DNA from: Aureibaculum sp. 2308TA14-22
GTDB taxonomy: Bacteria; Bacteroidota; Bacteroidia; Flavobacteriales; Flavobacteriaceae
DNA: 64,000 nucleotides
Assembly (NCBI RefSeq): GCF_040538665.1
Contig: NZ_JBEWXT010000001.1
Location: 2,692,501-2,756,500, forward strand
Direction of reading: 5' to 3'
Shown: positions 8,676 through 17,382 of the stretch, in pieces
Layout: every line of letters starts with the position of its first letter
How positions within the stretch are numbered: the stretch's first letter is position 1
Notes under the pieces: model-generated
Seen by the model: only the letters and a program-made list of their open reading frames with translations
What the model was told of the DNA's origin: nothing
Databases searched by the model: none
Translations under genes and position numbers: made by a program

Positions 8676-8819
8676 TTAGATTTCAGTACTTGTTTTCAAT
8701 AGTGTAAGCAATCTGGTCATTTCTTCGTTCTGATTGGTAAAAAGTAGCAAAGCCAATAACGGAAGGGCAATTAAATAATTAACAAAATTTATACATAGCT
8801 TGGTAATTCTTTTTTTCAT
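8676..8819 (-). CDS. Possible 47-residue membrane protein
   Basis: A short frame runs from ATG at 8817-8819 to TAA at 8676-8678. Its product starts MKKRITKLC and has a hydrophobic stretch with LIALPLLALLLF near residues 16-27, then a charged tail. The Lys/Arg-rich start plus single helix looks like a small membrane protein. It is convergent with the nuclease gene, leaving only 2 bases between stops. No promoter or ribosome-binding signal is evident, and homology cannot be tested here. It could be chance. Confidence 0.35.
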   Translation of the reverse strand: MKKRITKLCINFVNYLIALPLLALLLFTNQNEEMTRLLTLLKTSTEI

Positions 8820-8927
8820 TTTTGGGCCGGTTTAGCGGTTGATAAATAGCTAACGTAAAACTCCCCGGGAAAATTGTTTTGATAAATAAAAACTTTTCGG
8901 TTTACTAAAGGTTTTTTTTAAAGTAAA

Positions 8928-8978
8928 GGCGGAGAGACTCGAACTCTCACATCTTGCGGCACTAGATTCTAAATCTAA
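8928..8978 (-). pseudogene. Degenerate 3-prime fragment of tRNA-Leu (putative att scar, outer)
   Basis: About 50 bases match the T-arm, variable arm and anticodon side of the intact tRNA-Leu at 21886-21967 (GGCGGAGAGACTCGAACTCT is identical on the plus strand). Changes follow at the variable arm and the anticodon stem, and there is no 5-prime half. It cannot be a working tRNA. Same orientation as the intact gene. Confidence 0.75.
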
Positions 8979-9024
8979 CCGAGGTAGAGAGAAAAGCTCT
9001 AAATGTTTAGTTTTTACTTGTGCT

Positions 9025-9563
9025 TTACAATATCTTGCCGTTTTCGTCCGTATAAATTTTGATTTTATTACTGTGTTTACTCAAGTACAGCTTGTAGCGA
9101 ATGTTTTCTTCTTTACCGGCTTTATGCTTCATTTTGTAAATGTCTTTTGTGATGGTCCATCTAGGGTATTCTTTGGCAACCATATTTCTAACTGGGGCTG
9201 GTAATGGTACATTTACACCTTTTTCCGTGGTATAGATAAGTTTTCCGTCCTTTATTGTACAGGGCTGTCAACACATCATTGCCTTTTTTGAGTTTTATTT
9301 CGTAACTGCCATAGTTACCTTTACCAACTTGTCCGTTTCGATGATAATATCCTCTTCAATAAAGTTTACTGGTATGGTGTAGAATTCATCTAGTTCATAA
9401 TCTGGAAAATCTTCTATGACTTCATCAATTATCACTATGGGTAACTCTTCCTTGAGGATCTTCGCTTTAAAGATGACCTCTTGGGCGAATGATTGTAAAG
9501 AAAAACTTATCATAATAATTGATGCAAGAAGAATTTTTGGGACTAATGCTCTTTTGTTTTCAT
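9025..9563 (-). pseudogene. Frameshifted exported protein gene, PepSY-like
   Basis: Joining three frames on the minus strand restores one secreted protein of roughly 175 residues. A start at 9561-9563 (MKTK) shifts into a signal-peptide segment, LVPKILLASIIMISFSLQSF. This continues into the open part at 9295-9513, which ends falsely at VTK. It resumes as YGSYEIKLKKGNDVLTALY, shifts again to DGKLIYTTEKGVNVPLPAPV, and ends YTDENGKIL before TAA at 9025-9027. Repeated V-x-x-M-x-x-x-YP-type segments and the secretion signal resemble PepSY-like (DUF2874) proteins of Bacteroidota, a weak match. At least three frameshifts make it non-functional. Confidence 0.65.
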
Positions 9564-9755
9564 TTTTTCTCTATTTAAATGATTAATAATTGTTAATTAC
9601 ATAACAAAGTTCCAAAAGAGAGAAAGGCATTCAAAGCGATTGAGGCATCTGTAAGTACACATTTCTGATTTTTGAACTAGAAAGGTCAAAATATGCTTCA
9701 GTTTAGGCTTTTGGAAAAAAAAGAATTTAAACCGAACCAAAGTCAAACACTATTT

Positions 9756-9763
9756 TAACTTTG
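9756..9763 (+). promoter_or_regulatory. -7 promoter element for the permease
   Basis: TAACTTTG matches TAnnTTTG, 28 bases before the permease ATG at 9792. No clear -33 TTG. Confidence 0.45.
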
Positions 9764-9791
9764 TATTTTAATTTAATGCCGACCAGTATAA

Positions 9792-11153
9792 ATGACCTTA
9801 CACAGAAAACGTAACAAAAACCTTGGCCTTGCCGAGTTAATCGCCATAGCTTTAGGTGGAATGGTGGGTGGGGGAATCTTCACCATACTAGGAATTTCCG
9901 TTTCAATGATTGGAAACCTTACTCCGATTGCCATCATTATTGGTGGTATAATAGCCGCTCTTGCTGCGTATTCCTATATAAAACTTGGGCTTTTCTACAA
10001 AGACGAAGGTGCAACATATTCTTTCTTTAAGCGTACGTATCCTGGCTCACCATTCGCCGCTTCCGTAATAGGATGGTACGTGGTTTTTGGATATATCAGT
10101 ACCTTGGCATTATATGCTTATACATTTTCTTCCTACGCTATAAGCAGTACATCTTTCGCAGAAGATATTTGGGTACGTAAAGGTGTGGCTTGGGCGGTAA
10201 TTGCAGTATTTACAATCATCAATGTTTTAAGCGTAAAAGGAATGGGTAAACTGGAAGATTTAATGGTTTACACCAAACTGCTTATTCTTACTATAATATC
10301 CGGTGTACTCATCAGTAATGGTAATACTACTTTTGAAGTATTTATTGACAATTTTGCAAAGGACGTCGAGAGCTCTAGTATTTTAAGCATATTAATTGTA
10401 TCGTCAATCACCTTTGTTGCCTATGAGGGGTTTCAATTGGTAATCAATGCGGTTAACGAAATGTCAAATCCAGATAAGAATATTCCTCGGGCCATTTATT
10501 CTGCCATTGTACTTGCCATACTAATCTATGTGGTTATTTCTGCAGGAGCACTATTTGCGATACCAACAGAGGACATTATCAAAAATAAAGAATATGCCTT
10601 GGCGGCAGGTGCGGGAAATGCTATTGGAACGCTAGGTACCAACCTAGTGATTTTGGGTGCTATATTGGCCACAAGTAGTGCCATTAGTGGTACTGTCTTC
10701 GGCTCTTCGCGTCAGGTCGCGGCCATTGCCTCTGATGGCTACTTGCCCAAACTACTATCTATTCACAAAAAGCAAATCCCTGTCAATGCCATTATAGCCA
10801 TGTCTTTGACCGCAAGTATTATGATATTGATTGGTGGACTAGAGCTAATTTTAGAATTTGGCAGTATTACATTTTTGTTGGTTTCGCTCTTAATGGCCAT
10901 AGCCAATCATAAAATTAGAGCAAGAACCAATTCGTCTTCTGTAATAACTATCGCATCCATTATTGGTCTGGGTTTTGGTGGTGTCTTAATCCTATACTAT
11001 GAATTCTCACGAAAGTGGAACGAAATGTTGATTATAGTCTTGTTATATATTGTCTTGCTATTTGGTGCTTGGTTCTATGCAAAATTAAAGCACAAAAAGC
11101 TTATCTTTAAAAAGGAAAATAGTGTACCCAAACAAAAAAACCCTCAAAAATGA
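9792..11153 (+). CDS. APC-family amino acid permease
   Basis: 453 residues with about twelve hydrophobic segments. The first helix holds LGLAELIAIALGGMVGGGIF, the substrate-binding G-x-G unwound segment of the amino acid-polyamine-organocation family. FVAYEGFQLVINAVNEM is the conserved helix 6 region. It should be a secondary transporter taking amino acids or polyamines across the inner membrane. The final eleven residues (from SVPKQ) are encoded inside a repeat that is also found beside tRNA-Leu at 21.8 kb, so the natural C-terminus was probably replaced or fixed at an integration junction. It is the only intact gene between the two tRNA-Leu fragments. Confidence 0.9.
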   Translation: MTLHRKRNKNLGLAELIAIALGGMVGGGIFTILGISVSMIGNLTPIAIIIGGIIAALAAYSYIKLGLFYKDEGATYSFFKRTYPGSPFAASVIGWYVVFGYISTLALYAYTFSSYAISSTSFAEDIWVRKGVAWAVIAVFTIINVLSVKGMGKLEDLMVYTKLLILTIISGVLISNGNTTFEVFIDNFAKDVESSSILSILIVSSITFVAYEGFQLVINAVNEMSNPDKNIPRAIYSAIVLAILIYVVISAGALFAIPTEDIIKNKEYALAAGAGNAIGTLGTNLVILGAILATSSAISGTVFGSSRQVAAIASDGYLPKLLSIHKKQIPVNAIIAMSLTASIMILIGGLELILEFGSITFLLVSLLMAIANHKIRARTNSSSVITIASIIGLGFGGVLILYYEFSRKWNEMLIIVLLYIVLLFGAWFYAKLKHKKLIFKKENSVPKQKNPQK

Positions 11154-11256
11154 GAGGTTTTAAGACTGCAATTTAACAGTTAAATAAGTGCGGGCGGAGA
11201 GACTCGAACTCACACCTCGCGGCACTAGATACTAAGTTCAGGAGAAATCTAGCGTG
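11123..11256 (-). repeat. Partial tRNA-Leu plus terminator duplicate (putative att, inner)
   Basis: From TGTACCCAAAC at 11123 through the hairpin at 11137-11161 and a tRNA-Leu 3-prime part (11189 to about 11236), this copies 21819-21936 in the same orientation and order. Within the tRNA part two bases of the T-arm are lost and the match breaks after CTAAGT in the anticodon region, so no functional tRNA is possible. It marks the left edge of the copper island, with the intact tRNA-Leu at the right edge. The hairpin may still terminate the permease transcript. Confidence 0.75.
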
Positions 11257-11400
11257 TATATAATTAAATATCTCATAATTAAATTTTTAGACTTTTCAAA
11301 GTTCAATAAAATTTGATTGAATTTATCCTATTTTGAACGTTTGTTGTACCTATGTTGTTGTACCTTAAATCATCTATACTTCAACTATTTTCTTCTTAGA

Positions 11401-11799
11401 TTATTGATTCATTGCCATTTCGTGGTCGTATTGACAACAACCTGGTAAATCTTTATAGGCTTCTTCACTTCCTGCTACTTTTTCAGTATCATAACCTGAA
11501 GCTGCAATTGCCTTGTGAATTGCCATTGCGTCTGTTTTGGTATCATCAAAAGAGACATCAATTTTCTTTTTATCGACATCCCAATTGGCACTTGTAACAC
11601 CTTCAACACTATTGGCAGCTTTTTCAATGGTTTTTTTACACATTCCGCAATTACCTCTTACACCAAAAGATAGCTCTGTCATAGCCATTTCTTTTGACAT
11701 TTCAGTAGTTGATGATTCAGTTTCTTTTTTGGTTTCGTTTTTACAACTTGTTAAACCTAATGCTGCTATTACAGCTACACTTAAAATTACTTTCTTCAT
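11401..11799 (-). CDS. Heavy-metal-associated (HMA) domain lipoprotein
   Basis: 132 residues. A lipoprotein signal with LTSC (Cys at 19) is followed by a Ser/Thr/Glu/Met-rich linker, then an HMA ferredoxin-like domain from about residue 42 with metal site GNCGMC (Cys 51 and 54). The tail carries PGCCQYDHEMAMNQ, an added Cys-Cys, His and Met cluster. HMA domains bind Cu(I) and pass it on. This one should sit in the periplasm as a scavenger or chaperone for the RND pump encoded upstream. It is the last gene of the copper set, 36 bases after the adaptor gene. Confidence 0.85.
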   Translation of the reverse strand: MKKVILSVAVIAALGLTSCKNETKKETESSTTEMSKEMAMTELSFGVRGNCGMCKKTIEKAANSVEGVTSANWDVDKKKIDVSFDDTKTDAMAIHKAIAASGYDTEKVAGSEEAYKDLPGCCQYDHEMAMNQ

Positions 11800-11835
11800 T
11801 GTTTTAAAATTTAATTGTTATTACTTGATTTATTA

Positions 11836-13611
11836 TTATTCTATTATTTGTTTTACTTCTCCACAGGTTAGCATAGCATCACCAAAATATGGATTGAATA
11901 CTTTTTCTTCTTTGCTCAACCAGTATGCACCATTGTTATTATCTGCCATTGGACAAAATTCCACATACACTTTTTCCTTAACACCAAACAGTTGTACAAC
12001 ATTTATTAAGTGTGATGATAGATGTTTGAAATGGTCTCTTTGTGCTTTTATATCGGACGTTTTAGAAATAGATGTAGCAGAAGATTTTATTTCTTTTACT
12101 AGTGACATCCAATGTGTGTGAGCGTTATTCTCTGATAATAATTTCATATCAACTTTGCTTAAATTGTTTAATAAACTTGTTGCATTATCTGAAGTGTTTT
12201 TTGAATCTTCTTTAACTAAAGCATCTTTTAAATTGATATAGTCATTGTAAACAACTTTTAACTGTTCTTGAAATTTATCTGATACCGGTAATCGTTCATT
12301 CATATTGGTATGGTCACTTTCTTTTTTTGAGGCATTATTATCCATTCCTAAGTGCCCTTCGTGACCAGTCATTGTTTTACCACTATCTTTATTCATCATA
12401 GATTTTTTACCTTGTAATTGTGCTGCTGCATCTACTGTAAATGTTCCGTTAGTTACTATTTCATTTCCAACAAATAAGCCTTCTAAAACTTCATATTCAT
12501 TACCAATTTGATTACCTAAAACAACTTCACGCATTTCAAAAACGGTTTGGTCTGGATTTGTTTTTAAATAGACAACAGAACGTTCACCTGTCCATAATAC
12601 AGCAGATGCTGGAATTGTTAATACCTCACCATTACTGCTTGAAATTCGTTCAATAGTTGCGGTTACAAACATTCCTGGTTTAAATACATCATTTTTATTA
12701 GTAAGCACTACGCGTAAGGTTACTGTTCTTGTTTTGGAATTCAAAATTGGGTCAATAAAATCTACTTTCCCTTTAAACTTCTTATTGGCGTAAGCGTTGG
12801 TAGTCACTAACACTTCTTGTCCCTTTTTAAATAAATCAATTTGATTTTCATAGACATCAAAATTTGCCCAAACCGTATTGAGGTTTGCAATTTTAAGCAA
12901 TGGTTGTCCTTGTTTAATGTAATCGCCTTGTTCTACTAATTTTTCGGTAACTGTTCCTGAAACGGTTGCATAGACTGGAAAGTTTTCTTTTACTTTTTGG
13001 GTTTCTTCAATCTGATTGATTTGATTGTCAGAGAGCTTCCATAGTTTCAATTTATTACGAACCGCTTTGTATAATGCTGGCTGTGATTCTTTTAAAGAAG
13101 CTGCCGTAATCAGTTCTTGTTGTGCTGCATACAATTCTGGTGAATAAATAGTTGCCAATAGCTGACCCTTAATTACTTCTTCGCCTGTAAAACTGATATT
13201 CAAACGTTCTATTCTACCTGAAAAATAACTGACTTGTACTGCATTAGCTTCTTCATTTTCAGCAATTTTACCAGATAATTTAATCGTGTTGCCATCAACA
13301 TTTCCTTTGCCTACTACTGTGGTTGTTTGAATATTAGCCAATGCCATAGCATTTTCAGTTAACTTGAATTGGTCTGCCAACAATCCATCACTTCCACTTT
13401 CCGCAGGAATTAAATCCATACCACAAATGGGACAATCACCTGGTTCTGGTTGCATAATTTGTGGATGCATTGAACACGTCCACATTTGATTGATTTCTGA
13501 AATGGCATCGTGATTATGTTTTGCTTCTTTTTTTGATGAACCACCAAAAATCAACCATCCTAACAACAACCCAACTACCAATATTCCGAAGTAAATTATA
13601 TATTTTTTCAT
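11836..13611 (-). CDS. cusB: CusB-type periplasmic adaptor of a Cu(I)/Ag(I) RND efflux system
   Basis: 591 residues. A membrane anchor spans residues 4-22, then a metal-binding module WTCSMHP to CPICGMDL lies at 44-68 (HMBD type). The membrane-fusion core covers about 100-400, with the barrel-sandwich segment GTVTEKLVEQGDYIKQGQPL. A Met/His-rich linker (about 405-440) is followed by a helical domain like DUF3347. The adaptor links the inner-membrane pump to the TolC-type channel and delivers copper. Its length well above typical CusB comes from the added N-terminal and C-terminal domains, common in Bacteroidota. Four bases separate it from the ATPase gene. Confidence 0.9.
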   Translation of the reverse strand: MKKYIIYFGILVVGLLLGWLIFGGSSKKEAKHNHDAISEINQMWTCSMHPQIMQPEPGDCPICGMDLIPAESGSDGLLADQFKLTENAMALANIQTTTVVGKGNVDGNTIKLSGKIAENEEANAVQVSYFSGRIERLNISFTGEEVIKGQLLATIYSPELYAAQQELITAASLKESQPALYKAVRNKLKLWKLSDNQINQIEETQKVKENFPVYATVSGTVTEKLVEQGDYIKQGQPLLKIANLNTVWANFDVYENQIDLFKKGQEVLVTTNAYANKKFKGKVDFIDPILNSKTRTVTLRVVLTNKNDVFKPGMFVTATIERISSSNGEVLTIPASAVLWTGERSVVYLKTNPDQTVFEMREVVLGNQIGNEYEVLEGLFVGNEIVTNGTFTVDAAAQLQGKKSMMNKDSGKTMTGHEGHLGMDNNASKKESDHTNMNERLPVSDKFQEQLKVVYNDYINLKDALVKEDSKNTSDNATSLLNNLSKVDMKLLSENNAHTHWMSLVKEIKSSATSISKTSDIKAQRDHFKHLSSHLINVVQLFGVKEKVYVEFCPMADNNNGAYWLSKEEKVFNPYFGDAMLTCGEVKQIIE

Positions 13612-13615
13612 AGTG

Positions 13616-16144
13616 CTATATTTTAATATTTCTTAATCTTAATGCGTTTACTATTACAGAAACAGAGCTAAAACTCATTGCTAACGCCGCTATCATTGGT
13701 GATAATAGAATGCCGAAGAATGGGAATAATACTCCGGCTGCAATAGGTACTCCTAATGTGTTATAAATAAGTGCGAAAAATAAATTCTGCTTTATATTCT
13801 TCATTACAGCATCACTTAAATTTCTGGCTTTTACGATACCGTGTAAATCGCCTTTTACTAGCGTAATCATTGCACTTTCTATCGCTACATCTGTTCCCGT
13901 GCCCATTGCAATACCTACATCGCTTTTTGCCAATGCTGGTGCATCATTAATACCATCACCTGCCATCGCCACAACGTGTCCTTGTTCTTGTAATTTGTTG
14001 ACTTCTTCCAGTTTGTTTTCTGGTAACATTCCCGCCTTGAAATGGGCAAGATTTAATGCTGAAGCAACGGCTTGTGCGGTATCGCGATTGTCACCAGTGA
14101 GCATCACTACATCAATACCTTTATCTTGAAGTGCTGCAATGGCCTTTGCACTTGTTTCTTTTATTTTATCTCCTATAACTACATACCCAACAACGGTTTT
14201 GTCTATTGATAAATAAGAAACTGTTTTACCTTGCCTTTGGTAAAATTTAGCTTCATCTTTCATTTTAGATGTAATGTCTGCTTTTGCAAACTCCATCATT
14301 TTAGGATTTCCCAATGCTATTTTTTTATCATTTATTATGGCTTCAACACCTTTTCCTGTAACAGCACTAAAATCTTCGGACTTTAGTATTTCAGTATTGT
14401 GTTCTTTTCCATATTTAACCGTCGCTTCTGCTAAAGGATGTTCGCTATTGGTATTTAAAGAAACAATGTATTGAAGTATTTCTTTTTCGCTTAAAGCATC
14501 ATTAAAAGCACCTACGGTTTCAACTGTTGGTTTTCCTTCTGTAATTGTTCCTGTTTTATCAACTATAAGTGTATTTACCTTGTCCATTTTTTCAAGAGCT
14601 TCTGCATTTTTAATCAAGACACCATTTTGAGCTCCTTTACCCACACCAACCATTACAGACATTGGTGTTGCTAAACCTAAAGCACAAGGACACGCAATGA
14701 TTAGAACTGCAATTGCATTCACAAACGCATAGACGTAAACTGGTTCTGGTCCCCAAATAGACCATACAATAAATGTGATAATTGAAATAAAAACTACAAC
14801 TGGCACAAAGTAACCTGATACCTTATCTGCTAAATTTTGAATAGGTGCACGACTTCTACTGGCATCATTAACCATATGAATGATTTGAGATAACAAGGTG
14901 TCACTTCCTACCTTTTCGGCTTTCATTAAAAAGGATTGATTGCCGTTGATTGTTCCGCTACTTACTTTATCATCTTTAGCCTTATTTACAGGAATAGGTT
15001 CTCCCGAAATCATTGATTCATTTACAGTTGTACTTCCTTCTGTTATGATGCCATCCACAGGAATTTTATCGCCTGGTTTTACACGCAATATATCGCCTAC
15101 CTTAATTTGGTCAATTGAAACTTCTTCTTCATTTCCATCAACCACACGCACCGCTTTATTAGGTGCAAGTTTTAACAGTTCTTTTACTGCGGAATTGGTT
15201 TTACTATGTGCTCTTGCTTCTAAAACTTGACCCATTAGCACCAAAGTAAGTATGACGCTTGCTGCCTCAAAATAAACGTGAACTGCACCAGATTCTGTTT
15301 TAAACTGTGCAGGAAACACATCTGGAAATAACATTCCAAACACACTAAATAACCAAGAAACACCAGCACCAATACCTATAAGTGTGAACATATTAAGTTT
15401 CCACGTTTTAATGCTTCGATAAGCACGTTCAAAAAACATCCACGTTGCATAGAACACAACAGGAATTGAAAGTGCAAACTGAACCCAATTCCACCATTTT
15501 TGTTCCATTATATTGTATAACGGATTATTGGGAATCATTTCGCTCATTGCAATCAAGAATACTGGTAATGTGAAACCAAGTGCTATCCAAAATTTCTTTA
15601 CCAACTTTTTATAGGTCTTCTCTTCTGCTGAAAGGTCGGGTTGCAGTGGCACTAAATCCATACCGCAAATAGGACAAGAACCTGCTTCATCTTTTACAAC
15701 TTCTGGGTGCATTGGACACGTCCAGCCTCCCCCTTTCTCCTTCCCAAGGAGGGGGGATTGCTCTTGAACCAAATCCATGCCGCATACAGGGCAGTCGCCT
15801 GGTTTGTCGTAGGTTTTGTCGCCTTCGCAGTGCATAGGGCAATAGAAGCCCCCCGACCCCCAAAGGGGGAGTTGCTCCTCTGATTTATTGTTTTTGCTCC
15901 TCCCCTTCGGGGAGGTTGGGAGGGGCTTTTCTTTTAAATTATGGATGCTATACCTATCGCCATCAATTTTTAAGGCTTCTTGAAATGTTTCTATAGGAAT
16001 ATGTGATTCCATTTCGATTGTAGCTTCTGCTTTTTCTAAATTAACTGTTGCTTTTGAAACCCCTTCTACTTTTGAAAGTGTTTCTTCTACGTGAGTACGA
16101 CAACCGTTGCAAGTCATTCCATGTATATGATAGGTATGTTTCAT
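13616..16144 (-). CDS. copA: Copper-translocating P1B-type ATPase with in-frame repeat insertions
   Basis: 842 residues. The N-terminal HMA domain has MTCNGC (Cys 12 and 15). Two HMBD-type modules follow, FYCPMHCEG to CPVCGMDL (100-115) and WTCPMHPEV to CPICGMDL (131-155). Eight membrane helices include the transport motif CPCALGLATP. DKTGT (near 528) holds the phosphorylated Asp and GDGINDAPA the hinge. CPC with these modules indicates Cu(I)/Ag(I) export to the periplasm. Residues about 72-99 and 118-130 (PLPTSPKG, QLPLWGSGG, SPLLGKEKGGG) are encoded by REP-like palindromes, which act as linkers between the metal modules. The start overlaps the previous stop by four bases. Confidence 0.93.
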   Translation of the reverse strand: MKHTYHIHGMTCNGCRTHVEETLSKVEGVSKATVNLEKAEATIEMESHIPIETFQEALKIDGDRYSIHNLKEKPLPTSPKGRSKNNKSEEQLPLWGSGGFYCPMHCEGDKTYDKPGDCPVCGMDLVQEQSPLLGKEKGGGWTCPMHPEVVKDEAGSCPICGMDLVPLQPDLSAEEKTYKKLVKKFWIALGFTLPVFLIAMSEMIPNNPLYNIMEQKWWNWVQFALSIPVVFYATWMFFERAYRSIKTWKLNMFTLIGIGAGVSWLFSVFGMLFPDVFPAQFKTESGAVHVYFEAASVILTLVLMGQVLEARAHSKTNSAVKELLKLAPNKAVRVVDGNEEEVSIDQIKVGDILRVKPGDKIPVDGIITEGSTTVNESMISGEPIPVNKAKDDKVSSGTINGNQSFLMKAEKVGSDTLLSQIIHMVNDASRSRAPIQNLADKVSGYFVPVVVFISIITFIVWSIWGPEPVYVYAFVNAIAVLIIACPCALGLATPMSVMVGVGKGAQNGVLIKNAEALEKMDKVNTLIVDKTGTITEGKPTVETVGAFNDALSEKEILQYIVSLNTNSEHPLAEATVKYGKEHNTEILKSEDFSAVTGKGVEAIINDKKIALGNPKMMEFAKADITSKMKDEAKFYQRQGKTVSYLSIDKTVVGYVVIGDKIKETSAKAIAALQDKGIDVVMLTGDNRDTAQAVASALNLAHFKAGMLPENKLEEVNKLQEQGHVVAMAGDGINDAPALAKSDVGIAMGTGTDVAIESAMITLVKGDLHGIVKARNLSDAVMKNIKQNLFFALIYNTLGVPIAAGVLFPFFGILLSPMIAALAMSFSSVSVIVNALRLRNIKI
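15726..15756. repeat. REP-like palindrome inside the copper ATPase gene (a)
   Basis: CTCCTT-CCC-AAGGAG with flanking CCCCC and GGGGG runs makes a GC-rich hairpin in an AT-rich genome. It encodes LLGKEKGGG between the two HMBD modules without breaking the frame. Confidence 0.7.
15847..15927. repeat. Inverted pair of REP-like palindromes inside the copper ATPase gene (b, c)
   Basis: The first hairpin is CCCCC-AAA-GGGGG near 15857-15869 and the second CTCCCC-TT-CGGGGAG near 15899-15914. They are arranged as an inverted pair around an AT-rich spacer, with outer ends AGCCCC and GGGGCT. The pair encodes residues about 72-99 between the HMA domain and the first HMBD module, in frame. Confidence 0.7.
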
Positions 16145-17382
16145 TGTTGTTGGGTTAAATAATTAATTATCGTGGTTTCTATATAATAGGCCTTTACCGA
16201 TTTAATTTGGTTCATTTGAAACTTTAGTTGCAGTTCTTGAATATCCAAAACATCATTAAAATCAATGGTGCCAGTTTCATAGCTTTTGATTAAAATTTCT
16301 TCAGCATCTTTGGCTTGTTTTAAGTTCTTGGTTTGCGTAGCATAACTTATTCTTGCAGAAATACGTTCATTAATCGCTTTACTTAAAAGTGTTTCCAAAG
16401 TATTTAAGCGTTCTTGTTTCTGTGCAGTTATTTCCTGCTGTTGTAACTCGTTTTGCTTTGTTTTCGATTTATATTTTTTATTAAAAATTGGGATAGAAAC
16501 CGAAACCATAGGCATCACAATATCTTTACCGTTATCCGAGAAATTCATATCTGGTCTTGGCTCTACATTGATATAGTCTAATCCAAAACCAATCATTGGA
16601 CTACTTTCTTTTTGGTTTAGTAATTCTGATTGCTCTATGGATTGAAATAGTTTATCATACTTTAACAATTCGGGATGTAATGCTAAATTTTTAGTAGTGA
16701 TTTCAAAGTCTTCTGAAGGCATCATTAAACTATCTACCACAATAACAGCAACATTATTTTCCCTGTTCAAAAGGTTATTAAGATTAGTTTGTTCCGCTAA
16801 AAATTGTTGTTGCAACACTTCTTTTAGTTGTTGCATTTCATTTTGACGCATTTGTAATCGCAACACATCTACAGCAGATGCTTTACCTACCTCAACAGAG
16901 GTTAGTGCTAATATCTCATAGGTTTCTAATAGCTTTATATTTTCAGTTAGCACCTCTTGCTTTGATTTGTTGGCGTATAAATTATAATAGGATTGTGATA
17001 CCGAAGCCATCAATTTTCGCTTTGCAATAACAATGTCCTCATATTTTGCATCAGCTAATGAACTCACATAATTTTCTCTCGATGTTATGGTTCCAAACCA
17101 AGGCAACATTTGTTTAGCGGAAACTTTAAAGCGTTGTGCTCCGGTTCTTGTCTCAGGTTCGCTTACAAAGTACCCAACACCAAATTCGGTATTAGGAATG
17201 GTATTGACTTCGTTTACTTTTTCTGAAGCTCTTTTGTATTGTAATTCGAATTTTTGAATCTCCGGATTGTTTGTTAATGCTTCATTAATGTACGTTTCTA
17301 GTTCTTGACTTTGAATTGTAAGAACAAAGAATAAAGCACAAGGAACAAAGACCTTTTTTATATTGATTTTTATGTATTTCAT
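16141..17382 (-). CDS. TolC-family outer-membrane channel (CusC-like) of the copper efflux system
   Basis: 413 residues. A cleavable signal peptide (about 1-25, ending near IQSQ) is followed by two coiled-coil halves typical of outer membrane efflux proteins (PF02321), with repeats such as ALTNNPEIQKFELQYKRA and TKQNELQQQEITAQKQERL. No lipobox is seen, so unlike E. coli CusC it is probably not lipidated. It would form the outer-membrane tunnel for the CusA-type pump. Its ATG overlaps the pump stop by four bases and its stop overlaps the ATPase start by four, which means tight translational coupling. Slightly shorter than the 450-470 residues usual for the family. Confidence 0.85.
   Translation of the reverse strand: MKYIKINIKKVFVPCALFFVLTIQSQELETYINEALTNNPEIQKFELQYKRASEKVNEVNTIPNTEFGVGYFVSEPETRTGAQRFKVSAKQMLPWFGTITSRENYVSSLADAKYEDIVIAKRKLMASVSQSYYNLYANKSKQEVLTENIKLLETYEILALTSVEVGKASAVDVLRLQMRQNEMQQLKEVLQQQFLAEQTNLNNLLNRENNVAVIVVDSLMMPSEDFEITTKNLALHPELLKYDKLFQSIEQSELLNQKESSPMIGFGLDYINVEPRPDMNFSDNGKDIVMPMVSVSIPIFNKKYKSKTKQNELQQQEITAQKQERLNTLETLLSKAINERISARISYATQTKNLKQAKDAEEILIKSYETGTIDFNDVLDIQELQLKFQMNQIKSVKAYYIETTIINYLTQQQ

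Noticed and set aside
9295-9513. 72-codon minus-strand frame as a free-standing gene
   Set aside because: Its start lies within a signal peptide whose first residues are in another frame and its stop lies inside a domain that continues in other frames. It is one piece of a pseudogene.
8928-11256. tRNA-like stretches at 8.93 and 11.19 kb as functional tRNAs
   Set aside because: Both lack the 5-prime acceptor half and D-arm and have changes in the anticodon and T-arm. Only the copy at 21886-21967 folds fully.
11412-15230. Several plus-strand frames of 60-194 codons across the copper genes
   Set aside because: All are antisense to strongly supported coding sequences, have no family features and no start context.
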